A stretch of 64,000 nt of DNA from Megaustenia siamemsis (GCA_032433765.1 JAVIAB010000156.1:85047015-85111014), one strand, 5' to 3'. Shown: positions 10,438 through 23,264, numbered from the stretch's first letter. Numbers and translations are program-made. Notes: generated from the letters alone by a model not told the origin.

Positions 10438-11826
10438 GAGAGCTACTAGGAGATCTGGGGTAGACGAGAGCTACTAGGAGATCTGGGGTAGACGAGAGAT
10501 ACTAGGAGATCTGGGGTAGACGAGAGCTACTAGGAGATCTGGGGTAGACGAGAGCTACTAGGAGATCTGAGGTAGACGAGAGATACTAGGAGATCTGGGG
10601 TAGACGAGAGCTACTAGGAGATCTGAGGTAGACGAGAGATACTAGGAGATCTGGGGTAGATGAGACCTACGAGGAGATTTGGGGTAGACGAGAGCTACGA
10701 GGAGATCTGGGGTAGACGAGAGCTACTAGGAGATCTGGGGTAGACGAGAGCTACTAGGAGATCTGAGGTAGACGAGAGATACTAGGAGATCTGAGGTAGA
10801 CGAGAGCTACTAGGAGATTTGGGGTAGACGAGAGCTACTAGGAGATCTGGGGTAGACGAGAGCTACTAGGAGATTTGGGGTAGACGAGAGCTACTAGGAG
10901 ATCTGGGGTAGACGAGAGCTACTAGGAGATCTGAGGTAGACGAGAGATACTAGGAGATCTGGGGTAGATGAGACCTACGAGGAGATTTGGGGTAGACGAG
11001 AGCTACGAGGAGATTTGGGGTAGACGAGAGCTACGAGGAGATTTGGGGTAGACGAGAGCTACGAGGAGATTTGGGGTAGGCGAGAGCTACGAGGAGATTT
11101 GGGGTAGACGAGAGCTACGAGATTTGTGGTAGACGAGAGCTACGAGGAGATCTGGGGCAGACGAGAGCTACGAGGAGATTTGGGGTAGACGAGACCTACG
11201 AGGAGATTTGTGGTAGACGAGACCTACGAGGAGATTTGTGGTAGACGAGACCTACGAGGAGATCTGGGGGTAGACGAGACCTACGAGGAGATCTGGGGGT
11301 AGACAATACCTACGAGGAGATCTGGGTGTAGACGAGACCTACGAGGAGATCTGGGGGTAGACAAGACCTACGAGGAGGTCTGGGGGTAGACGAGACCTAC
11401 GAGGAGATCTGGGGGTAGATAAGACCTACGTGGAGATCTGGGGGTAGACGAGACCTACGAGGAGATCTGGGGGTAGACAAGACCTACGAGGAGATCTTGG
11501 GGTAGACGAGACCTACGAGGAGATCTGGGGGTAGACGAGACCTACGTGGAGATCTGGGATAGACGAGACCTACGAGGAGATCTGAGGTAGACGAGACCTA
11601 CGAGGAGATCTGGGGTAGACATGTCCTACGAGGAGATCTGGGGGTAGACAAGACCTACGTGGAGATCTGGGGTAGACGAGACCTACGAGGAGATCTGGGG
11701 TAGACATGTCCTACGAGGAGATCTGGGGGTAGACAGGTCCTATGAGGAGATCTGGGGTAGACGAGACCTACGAGGAGATCTGGGGGTAGACGAGACCTAC
11801 GAGGAGATCTGGGGTAGACATGTCCT
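10438..11826. repeat. 28-bp minisatellite, ~49 copies, two subfamilies
   Basis: Unit contains CTAGGAGATCTGGGGTAGAC. The left half is dominated by GAGAGCTACTAGGAG, the right half by GAGACCTACGAGGAG with an extra G (GGGGGTAGAC, 29 bp), with a mixed zone near 11.0-11.2 kb. This gradient suggests separate expansions of two unit types. Confidence 0.95.
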
Positions 11827-12319
11827 GTAGCATGTGGGACTCCCTATAGTAGTAAGTGCGTTACAATGAGCTGATCACATGGCGCATTGTTCGTTAATTC
11901 AAAGAGCTAACGGTTGCACATTTCGCTCAACCTTGACATAGTTGCCATCACGTACAAATGTTGAGACGCCAGCTTGAGGTCGTACACCCCAGCTCTAAAT
12001 AATAATTTGCCCTCGTCAAATGCTCGTCTGCCGGGCTCGTAAACCTGCAAACGAGCAGGTAATGCTAGTCGAGACGTGGCATGAATCATAGACAAGTGAA
12101 CGATGAGCGGGTCTGTCAGCCATTATTGTGTCTCTCTCTATCTTTATACCTGCATAGATACATCCAAACTTGTGATCCGCCATTGTTTATCTGTCTATCT
12201 TCATATTTGTTTGTCCATATCTGTATTCTGTGTCTACTGGCATGACTGTATTATTCTCATGTCTGGTTGCCTGGTTGTATTATGTTTAACTCGACATGGC
12301 TGTGTGTCTTCTGTCTATA
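11827..12319. other. unique stretch, nothing recognised
   Basis: Non-repetitive. Open frames at 11907-12095 (minus) and 12103-12402 (plus) show no recognisable domain. Confidence 0.5.
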
Positions 12320-12452
12320 TCTGCGACGATACTCGTCTATATTCATGTTTGGTCTTCATGACTGTGTCAATGCTCCTCTATATTCATCTTCTGCCTTCAT
12401 GACTGTGTCAATGCTCCTCTATATTCATCTTCTGCCTTCATGACTGTGTCAA
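12320..12452. repeat. 41-bp minisatellite, left part
   Basis: Unit contains CTCTATATTCATCTTCTGCC and TTCATGACTGTGT. The array is interrupted by the SINE at 12453-12712 and resumes at 12713. Confidence 0.9.
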
Positions 12453-12712
12453 AGAAAAAAAAGTAAAGAGCCCCCGTCACGCCAAGTGGCGTATAGGGAA
12501 TATGGTGTTAGTGACCATAATTTTTACAGACCTTCGGCACATGATTTTTGGGGTAATGTGGTCGGTATTACGTCCGTGCCGCTTTACTTTACCAGAAAAA
12601 ATCCGGTACCTATTTAAGGCTGGGTGAACACGGAAGCCGTTGGTTGGATCGAACCCTACCTCTTGTCCTTTGTAGTCCAGTTCATTAACCACTGAGCTAT
12701 AGCGTCTCCCTA
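12453..12712 (-). mobile_element. tRNA-derived SINE (copy 1), full-length-looking
   Basis: Read on the minus strand it begins with a tRNA-like head: A box TAGCTCAGTGGTTA (12686-12699) and B box GGTTCGATCC (12646-12655), correctly ordered for an internal RNA polymerase III promoter. A tRNA-unrelated body follows and the 3' end is A-rich (12453-12466). Flanking near-perfect duplications TGACTGTGTCAA (12441-12452) and TAACTGTATCAA (12713-12724) mark a retrotransposed insertion into the 41-bp array. A second copy is at 43105-43354. SINEs of this kind depend on a partner LINE; which one is unknown. Confidence 0.85.
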
Positions 12713-12897
12713 TAACTGTATCAATGCCCCTCTATATTCAAATTCTGCCTTCATGAATGTGTCAATGCTGTTCTATATTCAAATTCTGCCTTCATGAATG
12801 TATCAATGCTCTTCTATATTCAAATTCTGCCTTCATGACTATATCAATACTCCTCTATATTCAGCTTCTGCCTTCATGACTGTATCAATCTATGGCT
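12713..12897. repeat. 41-bp minisatellite, right part
   Basis: Same unit as 12320-12452, with more substitutions (for example CAAATTCTGCC, ATGAATGTATC). Confidence 0.9.
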
Positions 12898-12922
12898 GGC
12901 AAACTGTGTGGCTTATCCAGCC

Positions 12923-13398
12923 GATCTTCTATATCAGTAATAGCCAACACTACAGGAGACACAGCGATCCTAGCTTCTGTTAGCAAGCCTGTTTTGACAC
13001 AGGCTCAATACTAGGTCTTCTATATCAGTAATAGCCAACACTACAGAAGACACAGCGATCCTAGCTTCTGTTAGCAAGCCTGTTTTGACACAGGCTCAAT
13101 ACTAGGTCTTCTATATCAGTAATAGCCAACACTACAGGGAACACAGCGATCCTAGCTTCTGTTAGCAAGCCTGTTTTGACACAGGCTCAATACTAGGTCT
13201 TCTATATCAGTAATAGCCAACACTACAGGGAACACAGCGATCCTAGCTTCTGTTAGCAAGCCTGTTTTAACACAGGCTCAATACTAGGTCTTCTATATCA
13301 GTAATAGCCAACACTACAGGGAACACAGCGATCCTAGCTTCTGTTAGCAAGCCTGTTTTAACACAGGCTCAATACTAGGTCTTCTATATCAGTAATAT
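12923..13398. repeat. 91-bp minisatellite, ~5 copies
   Basis: Unit contains GTCTTCTATATCAGTAATAG and TTCTGTTAGCAAGCCTGTTT. Copies differ by only a few bases, so expansion is recent. Confidence 0.95.
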
Positions 13399-14585
13399 GA
13401 CTGCTACCAGGGCAGAACTACCAGGGAAGTAAGTCGAGGCTTGTTCCTAGACATTCTTGATCGCTGTCCCTACAGGTGCTTGAGATATCCCATATTTACC
13501 AACAATCCTCGTCTGTGTGCCTGCTAACTTGTCTGTTTGTTTGTCTGATACATATACAACTTTGCTTACATCAGATCACACACAACTATCATGCAGTGCC
13601 ATATCTTTGATGACTTTTGTCAAACGCTGCGCGAGCTCTTTGTCATCACGTTCCACAACTCTGACTCAATATCTCTGGTACAAACCCACAAGAAACATAC
13701 GACCCTACCCCCAGGCCACCCACACTCCACGACCACCTCCACCCTCACTTTTCATTCTACCACGACAGTGCGTGGGAACCTAAAACAAACGCACTCGGAA
13801 ATAAATTGAAAAAATGTTTTCAAGCAGTTTTTGTCGCGAGCAAGTGTCATGGCGTTGTGATGTAAAAGATGTTGAGCTTCTGGCATGTTTTCTGTGTCCA
13901 GTCCCCACTTATCTCAACATCATACAGCGGCAAAGTGTCGCTCAGCTTTGCTACTTCACTCACGGGAGATACACCGGGTATTTAAGCTTCTGAAGGGAAT
14001 AGCACATGAGGATTAGCCAGGCCGAGATCGTCGACACCTGAACGAGCATTATTGTCTGGAAGTTTCGAGATGTATAGGGGAGGTCACTCCTAAAGCCGTA
14101 AGTTATCTGACCGTGTTCATTAGTTATGGTTAGGTTATAACATTATTAAGTTCAGCCAGGCAAATTGCTTTTAGAAGTTCAACTTAAGCTAAATATGGAA
14201 TGGTATTTTCTTCAAAAGTAATTGCTTTACGGTTGTGTTGTTTTCATTTGTCACTGTGGTGATATGCACGCCTGCAGGCATAGAACCAACTCTGCTACAG
14301 TCCATCTACGGGATACAGACGGTCTCTGGATCTCTTGTTTCTACTTCTTCAGCTCAAGATCAACCATATCCTCTCGTGTTGAATTGCTGCGGTCTTTTAC
14401 CAGCGTGAGCTGGTGTTAAGATGTGGGCCAACAACAACAACAACAATACAGCCCACTGCGATCACCGTCTACACAAAAGGGCCCATAAGCCGGCAAATCT
14501 TAGAACGGGGCAGATGACAATTGAGAGATGACACTGATGAGTTTTTTGGTGCAGACAGAGCTGCGGGTGAACTTCAGACTAAGAT
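13399..14585. other. unique stretch, no gene recognised
   Basis: Non-repetitive apart from a short CAA run near 14430-14446. Open frames of 60-90 codons here lack domains and splice context. The CAA run could be the 3' tail of an I-type LINE, since a LINE reverse-transcriptase fragment lies shortly downstream, but I cannot show that. Confidence 0.5.
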
Positions 14586-14713
14586 GGATCGTATAATCGT
14601 GCGGTGTGTGGAGGCATGAGCGGTATAATCGTGCGGTGTGTGGAGGCATGAGCGGTATAATCGTGCGGTGTGTGGAGGCATGAGCGGTATAATCGTGCGG
14701 TGTGTGGAGGTAC
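14586..14713. repeat. 32-bp tandem repeat, 4 copies
   Basis: Unit contains GTATAATCGTGCGGTGTGTG and GAGGCATGAGCG. Nearly identical copies. Confidence 0.95.
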
Positions 14714-14719
14714 GAGGGT

Positions 14720-14964
14720 GTGTGGAGCCAAAGGTGACATCGTTCTCTTGGAATAACGATATAGACAAGAAGTCAACTGTGATTCCGCGTTCAGAGGGTG
14801 GAGCAACAAGTCATGCGAAGAGATACTTAGGAGTGTGGTTTGATTGGAGTCTTGTGTATACTGAGCTTGTAGACCATGTGGATTTGACTGCTAGAAAGGG
14901 TCTGTCTGCGTTAGAAGTCACGACTGCAGACAGAGTCATCTTGTTCTCCACAATAGACCGCTGA
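14720..14964 (+). mobile_element. LINE-F reverse-transcriptase fragment
   Basis: Plus-strand frame contains AKRYLGVWFDWSLVYTELVD followed by RKGLSAL. This matches the KYLGVxFDxxLxxxxHI..KARKGL region downstream of the catalytic core in Jockey/I-type non-LTR reverse transcriptases. Both ends are lost, no catalytic motif is present, and it is distinct from families A and B. Confidence 0.6.
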
Positions 14965-15185
14965 TTTTGTCTGTGACTGAGTCTGCACGGGCGATCCTGA
15001 CTCTCAGCAATAAACAAATCTAACAACTGGTAACGGATACAGAACGAGGCAATGAACATCATACCTAGATGCATACAAGTTGATGTTTTAAACACCTGAA
15101 CGCAGTTTGAAAAAATGTTAGCAAAGACAGAAAAGAATACATTACAAAGAGTGTGCAGCATAGAAAACTCAACTTAATGTGTTGA

Positions 15186-18113
15186 GAAGGGTGGGGAACT
15201 AGTGTTACAAAAGAAGGGTGGGGAACTTGTGTTACAATAGAAGGTTTGAGACGTTATGTTACAATAGAAGGGTGGAGATATTATATTACAATAGAAGGGT
15301 GGGGAGGTTATATTACAATAGAAGGGTGGAGATATTATATTACAATAGAAGGGTGGGGAGGTTATGTTACAATAGAAGGGTGGAGAGGTTATGTTACAAT
15401 ATAAGGGTGGAGAGGTTATGTTACAATATAAGGATGGGGAAGTGATATTACAATAGAAGGATGATGAACGTGTGTTACAATAGAAGGGTGGGGAGGTTAT
15501 GTTACAATAGAAGGGTGGGGAACTTAAGTTACAATAGAAGGGTGGAGAGATTATATTACAATAGAAGGGTGGGGAGGTTTTGTTACAATAGAAGGGTGGG
15601 GAACTTAAGTTACAATAGAAGGGTGGAGAGATTATATTACAATAGAAGGGTGGAGAGGTTGTCTGTTACAATAGAAGTTTGGGAGGTTATATTACAATAG
15701 AAGGGTGGAGAGGCTGTATTACAATAGATGGGTGGCGATGTTATATTACAAAAGAAGGGTGGGGAGGTTATATTACAATAGAAGGGTGGGGAGGTTATAT
15801 TATAATAGAAGGGTGCAGATGTTGTGTTACAATAGATGGGTGGGAGGTTATGTTACAATAGAAGGGTGGGGAGGTTAAGATACAATAGAAGGTTGGGGAG
15901 GTTATGATACAATAGAAGGGTGCGGAATATATGTTACAATAGAAGGGTGGGGAGGTTAAGATACAATCGAAGGGTAGGGAGGTTATGATACAATAGAAGG
16001 TTGGGGAGGTTAAGATACAACAGAAGGGTGCGGAGGATATGTTACAATAGAAGGATGAGGAGGTTATATTACAATAGAAGGGTGGGGAGGTTATATTATA
16101 ATAGAAGGGTGCAGATGTTGTGTTATAATAGATGGGTGGGAGGTTATGTTACAATAGAAGGGTGAGGAGGTTAAGATACAATAGAAGGGTATGGAGGTTA
16201 TGATACAATAGAAGGTTGGGGAGGTTATGATACAATAGAAGTGTGCGGAGGATATGTTACAATAGAAGGGTGTGGAGGTTACGTTACAATAGAAGGGTGG
16301 GGAGCTTATATTACAATAGAATTGTGGAGAGGTTGTGTTACAATAAAAGGGTGGGGAGGAACTTGTGTTACAATAGAAGGGTGTAGAGGTTATGTTACAA
16401 TAGAAGGATGGGGAACTTGTGTTACAATAGAAAGGTGTGGAGGTTATGTTACAATAGAAGGGTGAGGAACTTGTGTTACAATAGAAGGGTGTAAGGTTAT
16501 GTTACAATAGAAGGGTGGGTAGGTTATATTACAATAGAAGGATGGGGAGATTATGTTACAATAGGACGGTGGGGAGGTTATATTACAAAAGAATGGTGGG
16601 GAGGTTATATTACATTAGAAGTGTGGGGAGATTATATACAATAAAAGGGTGGGAATGTTATATTACAATAGAAGCGTGGGGAGGTTATGTTACAATAGAA
16701 GGGTTGGGGAGGTTATGTTACAATAGAAAGGTTGGGGAGGTTATATTACAATAGAAGGGTGGGGAGGCTGTGTTAAAATAAAAGGGTGGAGACGTTATAT
16801 TACAATAGAAGGGTGGGAAGTTTATGTTACAATAGAAGGGTGGAGAGGTTATGTTAAAATATAAGTGTGGGGAGGTTATATTATTACAATAGAAGTATGT
16901 GGATGTTATATTATTACAATAGAAGGGTGGGGAGGTTATGTTACAATATAAAAGTGGAGAGGTTATATAACAATAGAAGGGTGATGAGGTTATATTACAA
17001 TAGAAGGATAGGGAGATTACGATACAATAGAAGGGTGGAGAGGTTATGTTACAATGGAAGGGTGGAGAGGTTATATTACAATAGAAGTTTGGAGATGTTA
17101 TATTACAATAGAAGGGTGGGGAAGTTATGTTACAATAGAAGGATGGAGAGGTTATATTACAATAGAAGGGTGGAGAGTTTATATTACAATAGAAGGGTGG
17201 GGAGGTTATATTACAATAGAAGGGATGGAAGGTTATATTACAATTAAAGGGTGGAGAGGTTATGTTACAATATAAGGGTGGGGAGTTTATATTACAATAG
17301 AAGGGTGGGGAGGTTATATTACAATAGAATGGTGGGAAACTTGTGTTACAATTGAAGGGTGGCGAGGTTATGTTACAATAGAAGGGTGGGGAACTTGTGT
17401 TACAATAGAAGGGTGGAGAGGTTATATTACAATAGAAGGGTGGGGAGGTGTCGTTACAATAGAAGTGTGGAGAGATTATGTTACAAAAGAAGGGTGGGGA
17501 GGTTATTTTACAATAGAAGAGTGGGGAGATTTTGCTACAATATAAGGGTGGGGAGGTTATGTTACAATAGAAGGGAGGGGCGGTTATGTTACAATATAAG
17601 GGTGGAGAGGTTATGTTACAATAGAATTGTGGGGAGGTTATGTTAGAATAGAATGGTGGGGAGGTTATGTTACAATAGAAGGGTGGGGAATTTATGTTAA
17701 AATAGAAGGGTGGATAGGTAATGTTACAATAGAAGGGTGGAGAGGTTGAGTTACAATAGAAGGGTAGGGAGGTTATGTTACAATACAAGGGTGTAGAGGC
17801 TGTGTTACAATAGAAGGGTGGGGAGGTTATATTACAATAGAAGCATGGATTGCTAATGTTACAATAGAAGGGTGGATTGCTTGTGTTACAATAGATAGGT
17901 GGATTGCTTGTGTTACAATAGAAGGGTGGATTGCTTGTGTTATAATAGAAGGGTGTATTGCTGGTGTTACAATGGAAGGTGGATTGCTTGTGCTACAATA
18001 GAAGGGTGGATTGCTTAAGCTACAATAGAAGCGTGGATTGCTAATGTTACAATAGAAGCGTGGATTGCTAATGTTACAATAGAAGGGTGGATTGCTTGTG
18101 TTGCAATAGAAGA
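15186..18113. repeat. 27-bp minisatellite, ~108 copies (2.9 kb)
   Basis: Unit contains AGAAGGGTGGGGAGGTTATG and TTACAAT. 27 is a multiple of three, so open frames occur in several frames on both strands (the longest, 356 codons on the minus strand, is a YCNITSPPF repeat). The last ~10 units (17850-18113) form a subfamily with GGTGGATTGCTTGTG. No evidence that any of these frames is expressed. Confidence 0.95.
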
Positions 18114-18177
18114 CTAATTATGAAAGCTAGAATATTTTTAGATAACCTGACAAGTAAGCATGACAATTGTGGAAAAA

Positions 18178-18684
18178 CTTTGTGTTGTCCTATCCTGCTG
18201 ACCCATTAGTGACTCCTCTGTGTTGTCGAACTTGTTGACCCAATAGTGACTCCATTGTGTTGGCCTATCGTGCTGAAACAAAAGTGACGCCTTTTTCTGT
18301 GTTGTCCTAGCTTGCTGGCCCAATAGTGACTCCTCTGTGTTGTCCTAGCATGCTGGCTTAGCAGTAACGCCTATATGCTGTCCTAGCCTGCTGACCTACT
18401 AGTAACGCCTCTGTGTTGTCCTAGCTTGCTGACTTAGCAGTAACGCCTGTATGTTGTCCTAGTTTGCTGACTTAGCAGTAACGCCTGTATGTTGTCCTAG
18501 CTTGCTGTCTTAGCAGTAACGCCTATATGTTGTCCTAGCCTGCTGACCTACTAGTAACGCCTCTGTGTTGTCCTAGCTTGCTGACTTAGCAGTAACGCCT
18601 ATATGTTGTCCTAGCTTGCTGACTTAGCAGTAACGCCTATATGTTGCCCTAGCCTGCTGACCTACTAGTAACGCCTCTGTGTTA
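18178..18684. repeat. 38-bp minisatellite, ~13 copies
   Basis: Unit contains TTGTCCTAGCTTGCTGACTT and AGCAGTAACGCCTATATG. Left copies are more diverged (TAGTGACTCC in place of CAGTAACGCC). Confidence 0.9.
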
Positions 18685-19504
18685 TCAAAAGGAAGCCGCT
18701 ATCTTCAAGATTTGTAGCCACTGGCTGACGTTGAGAAGTTATCATTCCAGAGAAGACTAGCGGTAAAGTTGGTGTTGGGAGAAGTTTTATCTGGCGTGGG
18801 ATTATCAACGTGAAGTTTGAATGACTTACACATCAGCGACGAGCACACTAGTGCATGTACACACAAGTGTATGTACGAGCTGTATCTCTCAATTACAATA
18901 GTTGTAGCTAATGTTTGTCAATGCTGTTTTATTTGCAATCAAGATGTTTTTATCAAACGTGTTGTAATGACAAATAAACATGAAATGGTATTGAGCAGCT
19001 AAACTAACCGAAAGACAAGATAAACTGCAACGTTTCGGCATAAACCTTCATTAGGTCTAACAAACAAACGATATACATGAAACACAAAATTCCGAGTTAG
19101 AATGCACAACTACACAGCTCAAAAAAATGGCGGAAAAGACGGTGGTAAAGTTAAAGATCTAAATATAGGCCATTAGGATTTAATGAGACCAAAACGTATT
19201 GTATTAACTTAGAATACAATTTAATCTATGCTAATGAGAATAGACAGTGATCTATGAATCGACATTATGAATGTGACATCACTGTGACTACCTACATCAA
19301 GGTGAGAACTCCTGAACGCTGGCAGAGACCTGCAACTTTAACCAGCAAGGAATGAGAGAAGCTCAAAGAATAAATCACAAACAAAAAACATTGTTTACCA
19401 ATGGCCGGGAAAAAAAGGAATGTTCTCAAACAAGAAAGATAACGTGAGTTATCGGCAGGAGGAACGAGGCAAGGCACATACCGGTGCTGGAAGTTCAATC
19501 TAAG
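18685..19504. other. unique stretch with a Penelope-like tail motif
   Basis: No gene recognised. At about 19027-19062 AACGTTTCGGCATAAACCTT is followed by CATTAGGTCT, resembling the ACGTTTCGG...TTCAGCAGG stretch in the dispersed repeats at 23270 and 34720; possibly another diverged copy. Confidence 0.4.
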
Positions 19505-20490
19505 AATAGTGCTACTGAAATGTTAACGTCTGCATAGAGCTAACTACTGAAATTTTAACGTTTGCATCAAGCTAACTACTGAAATGTTAACATGTGTACA
19601 TCAAGCTAAAGGCTGACATAGTTACAACTGATGAAATCTTAACATATGTACATCAAGCTAAGGACTGACGCAATTACAACTGATAAAATGTTAACATGTG
19701 TACATCAAGCTAAGGGCTGACGTAGTTACAACTGATGAAATGTTAACATGTGTACATCAAGCTAAAGGCTGACGTAGTTACAACTGATGAAATCTTAACA
19801 TATGTACATCAAGCTAAGGACTGACGCAATTACAACTGATAAAATGTTAACATGTGTACATCAAGCTAAGGGCTGACGTAGTTACAACTGATACAATTTT
19901 AACATGTGTATATCAAGCTAAGGGCTGACGCAGTTACAACTGATGAAATGTTAACATGTGTACATCAAGCTAAGGGCTGACGTAGTTACAACTGATAAAA
20001 TGTTAACATGTGTACATCAAGCTAAGGGCTGACGCAGTTACAACTGATGAAATGTTAACACGGGTACACAAAGCTAAGGGCTGACGTAGTTACAACTGAT
20101 GAAATGTTAACACGGGTACATCAAGCTAAGGGCTGACGTAGTTACAACTGATGAAATGTTAACATTTTTACATCAAGCTAAGGGCTGACGCAGTTACAAC
20201 TGATGAAATGTTAACATGTGTACATCAAGCTAAGGGCTGACGTAGTTACAACTGATAAAATGTTAACATGTGTACATCAAGCTAAGGGCTGACGTAGTTA
20301 CAACTGAGGAAATGTTAACATGTGTACATCAAGCTAAGGGCTGACGTAGTTACAACTGATGAAATGTTAACACGGGTACATCAAGCTAAGGGCTGACGCA
20401 GTTACAACTGATGAAATGTTAACATGTGTACATCAAGCTAAGGGCTGACGCAGTTACAACTGATGAAATGTTAACACGGGTACACTGTTA
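19505..20490. repeat. 52-bp minisatellite A, ~18 copies
   Basis: Unit starts GAAATGTTAACATGTGTACA and contains AAGCTAAGGGCTGACG and AGTTACAACTGAT. Each typical copy has the perfect palindrome ATGTTAACAT. Shares period and the GAAATGTTAACA start with the array at 20885-22565. Confidence 0.95.
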
Positions 20491-20884
20491 TCAATGTTAG
20501 TCTTGTGCTACACAAATGCCCACTGAGACGAGCAGTGGTACAGCACTAGCGGTATAATTGTAAATGTTAGCACCATCGAATAAGCGTCGGTGAAGCGCTA
20601 ACAAGAGGCATGTTAACAAAATCAGCATCGAATAATCATGAGTAAAGTGTTGGATGAGAAGGGGCGCACGGCACACCGTGTGTCAATGTTGCAAACAGTT
20701 TAAGAGTTTTGTTTGTAGACAGCAACATACATGAAAATAACCGCAGAGATATACAGTTTTAGAGAGAAACGATCCCCTACGCCAGCAGTCATGGCACTTG
20801 GTGATGATGATAATAATGATGATGACGATGATAGTGCAACTTGAAGTTAACGCAGCTACACTAAGGTAACCTTTTGTATAGTGC
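20491..20884. other. decayed spacer between the two 52-bp arrays
   Basis: Contains scattered relics of the unit (ATGTTAGCACC, GCATGTTAACAAAATC) and a short GAT-rich run near 20803-20834, so the two arrays are probably parts of one older block. Confidence 0.5.
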
Positions 20885-22565
20885 GAATAGCTAGAATGTT
20901 AACAAAGGTACAATAGGATGAAAGTTGGTGTAGGGCGCACTAACAAATGAAATGTTAACAAAGGTACTATATGATGAGCGCCAGTAGAGTTGTAACAATT
21001 GAAATGTTAACAAAGGATATATGATGAGCGCCAGTAGAGTTGTAACAGTTGAAATGTTAACAAAGGTACTATATGATGAGCGCCAGTAGAGTTGTAACAA
21101 TTGAAATGTTAACAAAGTTGCTATATGATGAGCGCCAGTAGAGTTGTAACAATTGAAATGTTAACAAAGGTACTATATGATGAGCGCCAGTAGAGTTGTA
21201 ACAGTTGAAATGTTAACAAAGGTACTATATGATGAGCGCCAGTAGAGTTGTAACAATTGAAATGTTAACAAAGGTACTATATGATGAGCGCCAGTAGAGT
21301 TGTAACAATTGAAATGTTAACAAAGGTACTATATGATGAGCGCCAGTAGAGTTGTAACAATTGAAATGTTAACAAAGGTACTATATGATGAGCGCCAGTA
21401 GAGTTGTAACAGTTGAAATGTTAACAAAGGTACTACATGATGAGCGCCAGTAGAGTTGTAACAGTTGAAATGTTAACAAAGGTACTATATGATGAGCGCC
21501 AGTAGAGTTGTAACAATTGAAATGTTAACAAAGGTACTATATGATGAGCGCCAGTAGAGTTGTAACAGTTGAAATGTTAACAAAGGTACTATATGATGAG
21601 CGCCAGTAGAGTTGTAACAGTTGAAGTGTTAACAAAGTTACTATATGATGAGCGCCAGTAGAGTTGTAACAGTTGAAATGTTAACAAAGGTACTATATGA
21701 TGAGCGCCAGTAGAGTTGTAACAGTTGAAATGTTAACAAAGGTACTATATGATGAGCGCCAGTAGAGTTGTAACAGTTGAAATGTTAACAAAGGTACTAT
21801 ATGATGAGCGCCAGTAGAGTTGTAACAGTTGAAATGTTAACAAAGGTACTATATGATGAGCGCCAGTAGAGTTGTAACAATTGAAATGTTAACAAAGGTA
21901 CTATATGATGAGCGCCAGTAGAGTTGTAACAGTTGAAATGTTAACAAAGGTACTATATGATGAGCGCCAGTAGAGTTGTAACAATTGAAATGTTAACAAA
22001 GGTACTATATGATGAGCGCCAGTAGAGTTGTAACAGTTGAAATGTTAACAAAGGTACTATATGATGAGCGCCAGTAGAGTTGTAACAGTTGAAATGTTAA
22101 CAAAGTTACTATATGATGAGCGCCAGTAGAGTTGTAACAGTTGAAATGTTAACAAAGGTACTATATGATGAGCGCCAGTAGAGTTGTAACAGTTGAAATG
22201 TTAACAAAGGTACTATATGATGAGCGCCAGTAGAGTTGTAACAGTTGAAATGTTAACAAAGGTACTATATGATGAGCGCCAGTAGAGTTGTAACAGTTGA
22301 AATGTTAACAAATGTACTATATGATGAGCGCCAGTAGAGTTGTAACAGTTGAAATGTTAACAAAGGTACTATATGATGAGCGCCAGTAGAGTTGTAACAG
22401 TTGAAATGTTAACAAAGGTACTATATGATGAGCGCCAGTAGAGTTGTAACAGTTGAAATGTTAACAAAGGTACTATATGATGAGCGCCAGTAGAGTTGTA
22501 ATAGTTGAAATGTTAACAAAGGTACTATATGATGACCGCCAGTAGAGCTGTAATAGTTGAAATGT
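20885..22565. repeat. 52-bp minisatellite B, ~32 copies
   Basis: Unit starts GAAATGTTAACAAAGGTACT and contains ATATGATGAGCGCCAGTAGA and GTTGTAACAGTT. Copies are highly homogeneous; the main variant is CAATT versus CAGTT. Confidence 0.95.
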
Positions 22566-22716
22566 TCATAACAGTACATTAGTATAGTATAGAGCTAACA
22601 AAAGAACATGTATCATAGGTGCGTTCTCTTTGTATCTGGGCCCTCACTATCCCCAATAAATGTTCAGTCCCATGCCGGTGACATTGCTGAAATAACATCG
22701 CAGATCACAAACTTTG

Positions 22717-23208
22717 TGTCACCGACGAAGCCTCCGGAAGTAATTCTAGAAAGAAAATAAATCGTTTTTACAGCCCGACCTATCTATAACACATGTTATC
22801 AGTTGCTGTTCCTCTCCTTCGTGCCGAGTTAGGCCATGACAACAAGCAGCGTGTGCGCGAGTCTATATAAAAGGACGTCCCAAATACAAGCTATTTTAGA
22901 CTGCTGCCACCACGAAGAGGACATCAATGTGCTTGATTAAAGCTAAGACAAGTATACGTCCTGGTAGAGACAGTAGATTCGACCAGAAGTGTTGCGTAGA
23001 GTCAGTGTAGTTGTTTTGTGGCGAATATATTGTCAGCTTTAGAGATCAATGCAGCAGGAGGTCGACGCCTGAGAGCCATAACCCATCGGGCTTACCTCCC
23101 TTAGAGTGTCAAAAAGCTAAAGGGCTGAAGCATTTGATCGACGGGGCATCTTCTGATGATCAGATTGCCTCGTCCTGCGAAGCTTTCTATTAAGAGTTTT
23201 CTATTACA
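22717..23208 (+). mobile_element. putative LTR (492 bp)
   Basis: Begins TGTCACCG and ends TTTTCTATTACA, the TG...CA ends expected of an LTR. Inside is a TATA box, TATATAAAAGG at about 22863. The end CTATTACA is shared with the better supported solo LTR at 58631-59094. A TGG (23211-23213) follows the 3' border as a primer-binding site would, but I see no internal gag-pol and no second LTR. Without a visible target duplication this stays tentative. Confidence 0.4.
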
Positions 23209-23264
23209 GGTGGTAGACATTTTTTTGTTCTAAAAATCTGGTCCTGGCGGCGGCATGCAACTTA

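Noticed and set aside
12453..12712. Functional tRNA gene (A and B boxes present)
   Set aside because: No tRNA cloverleaf acceptor arm; the body and flanking duplications show a SINE.
16718..17788. 356-codon minus-strand frame (YCNITSPPF repeats)
   Set aside because: Part of the 27-bp array; parallel frames exist on the plus strand and there is no unique N- or C-terminus.
19600..20490. Hammerhead ribozyme, because of CTGATGAAA in each 52-bp unit
   Set aside because: The required second conserved GAAA and stems at the right spacing are not found.
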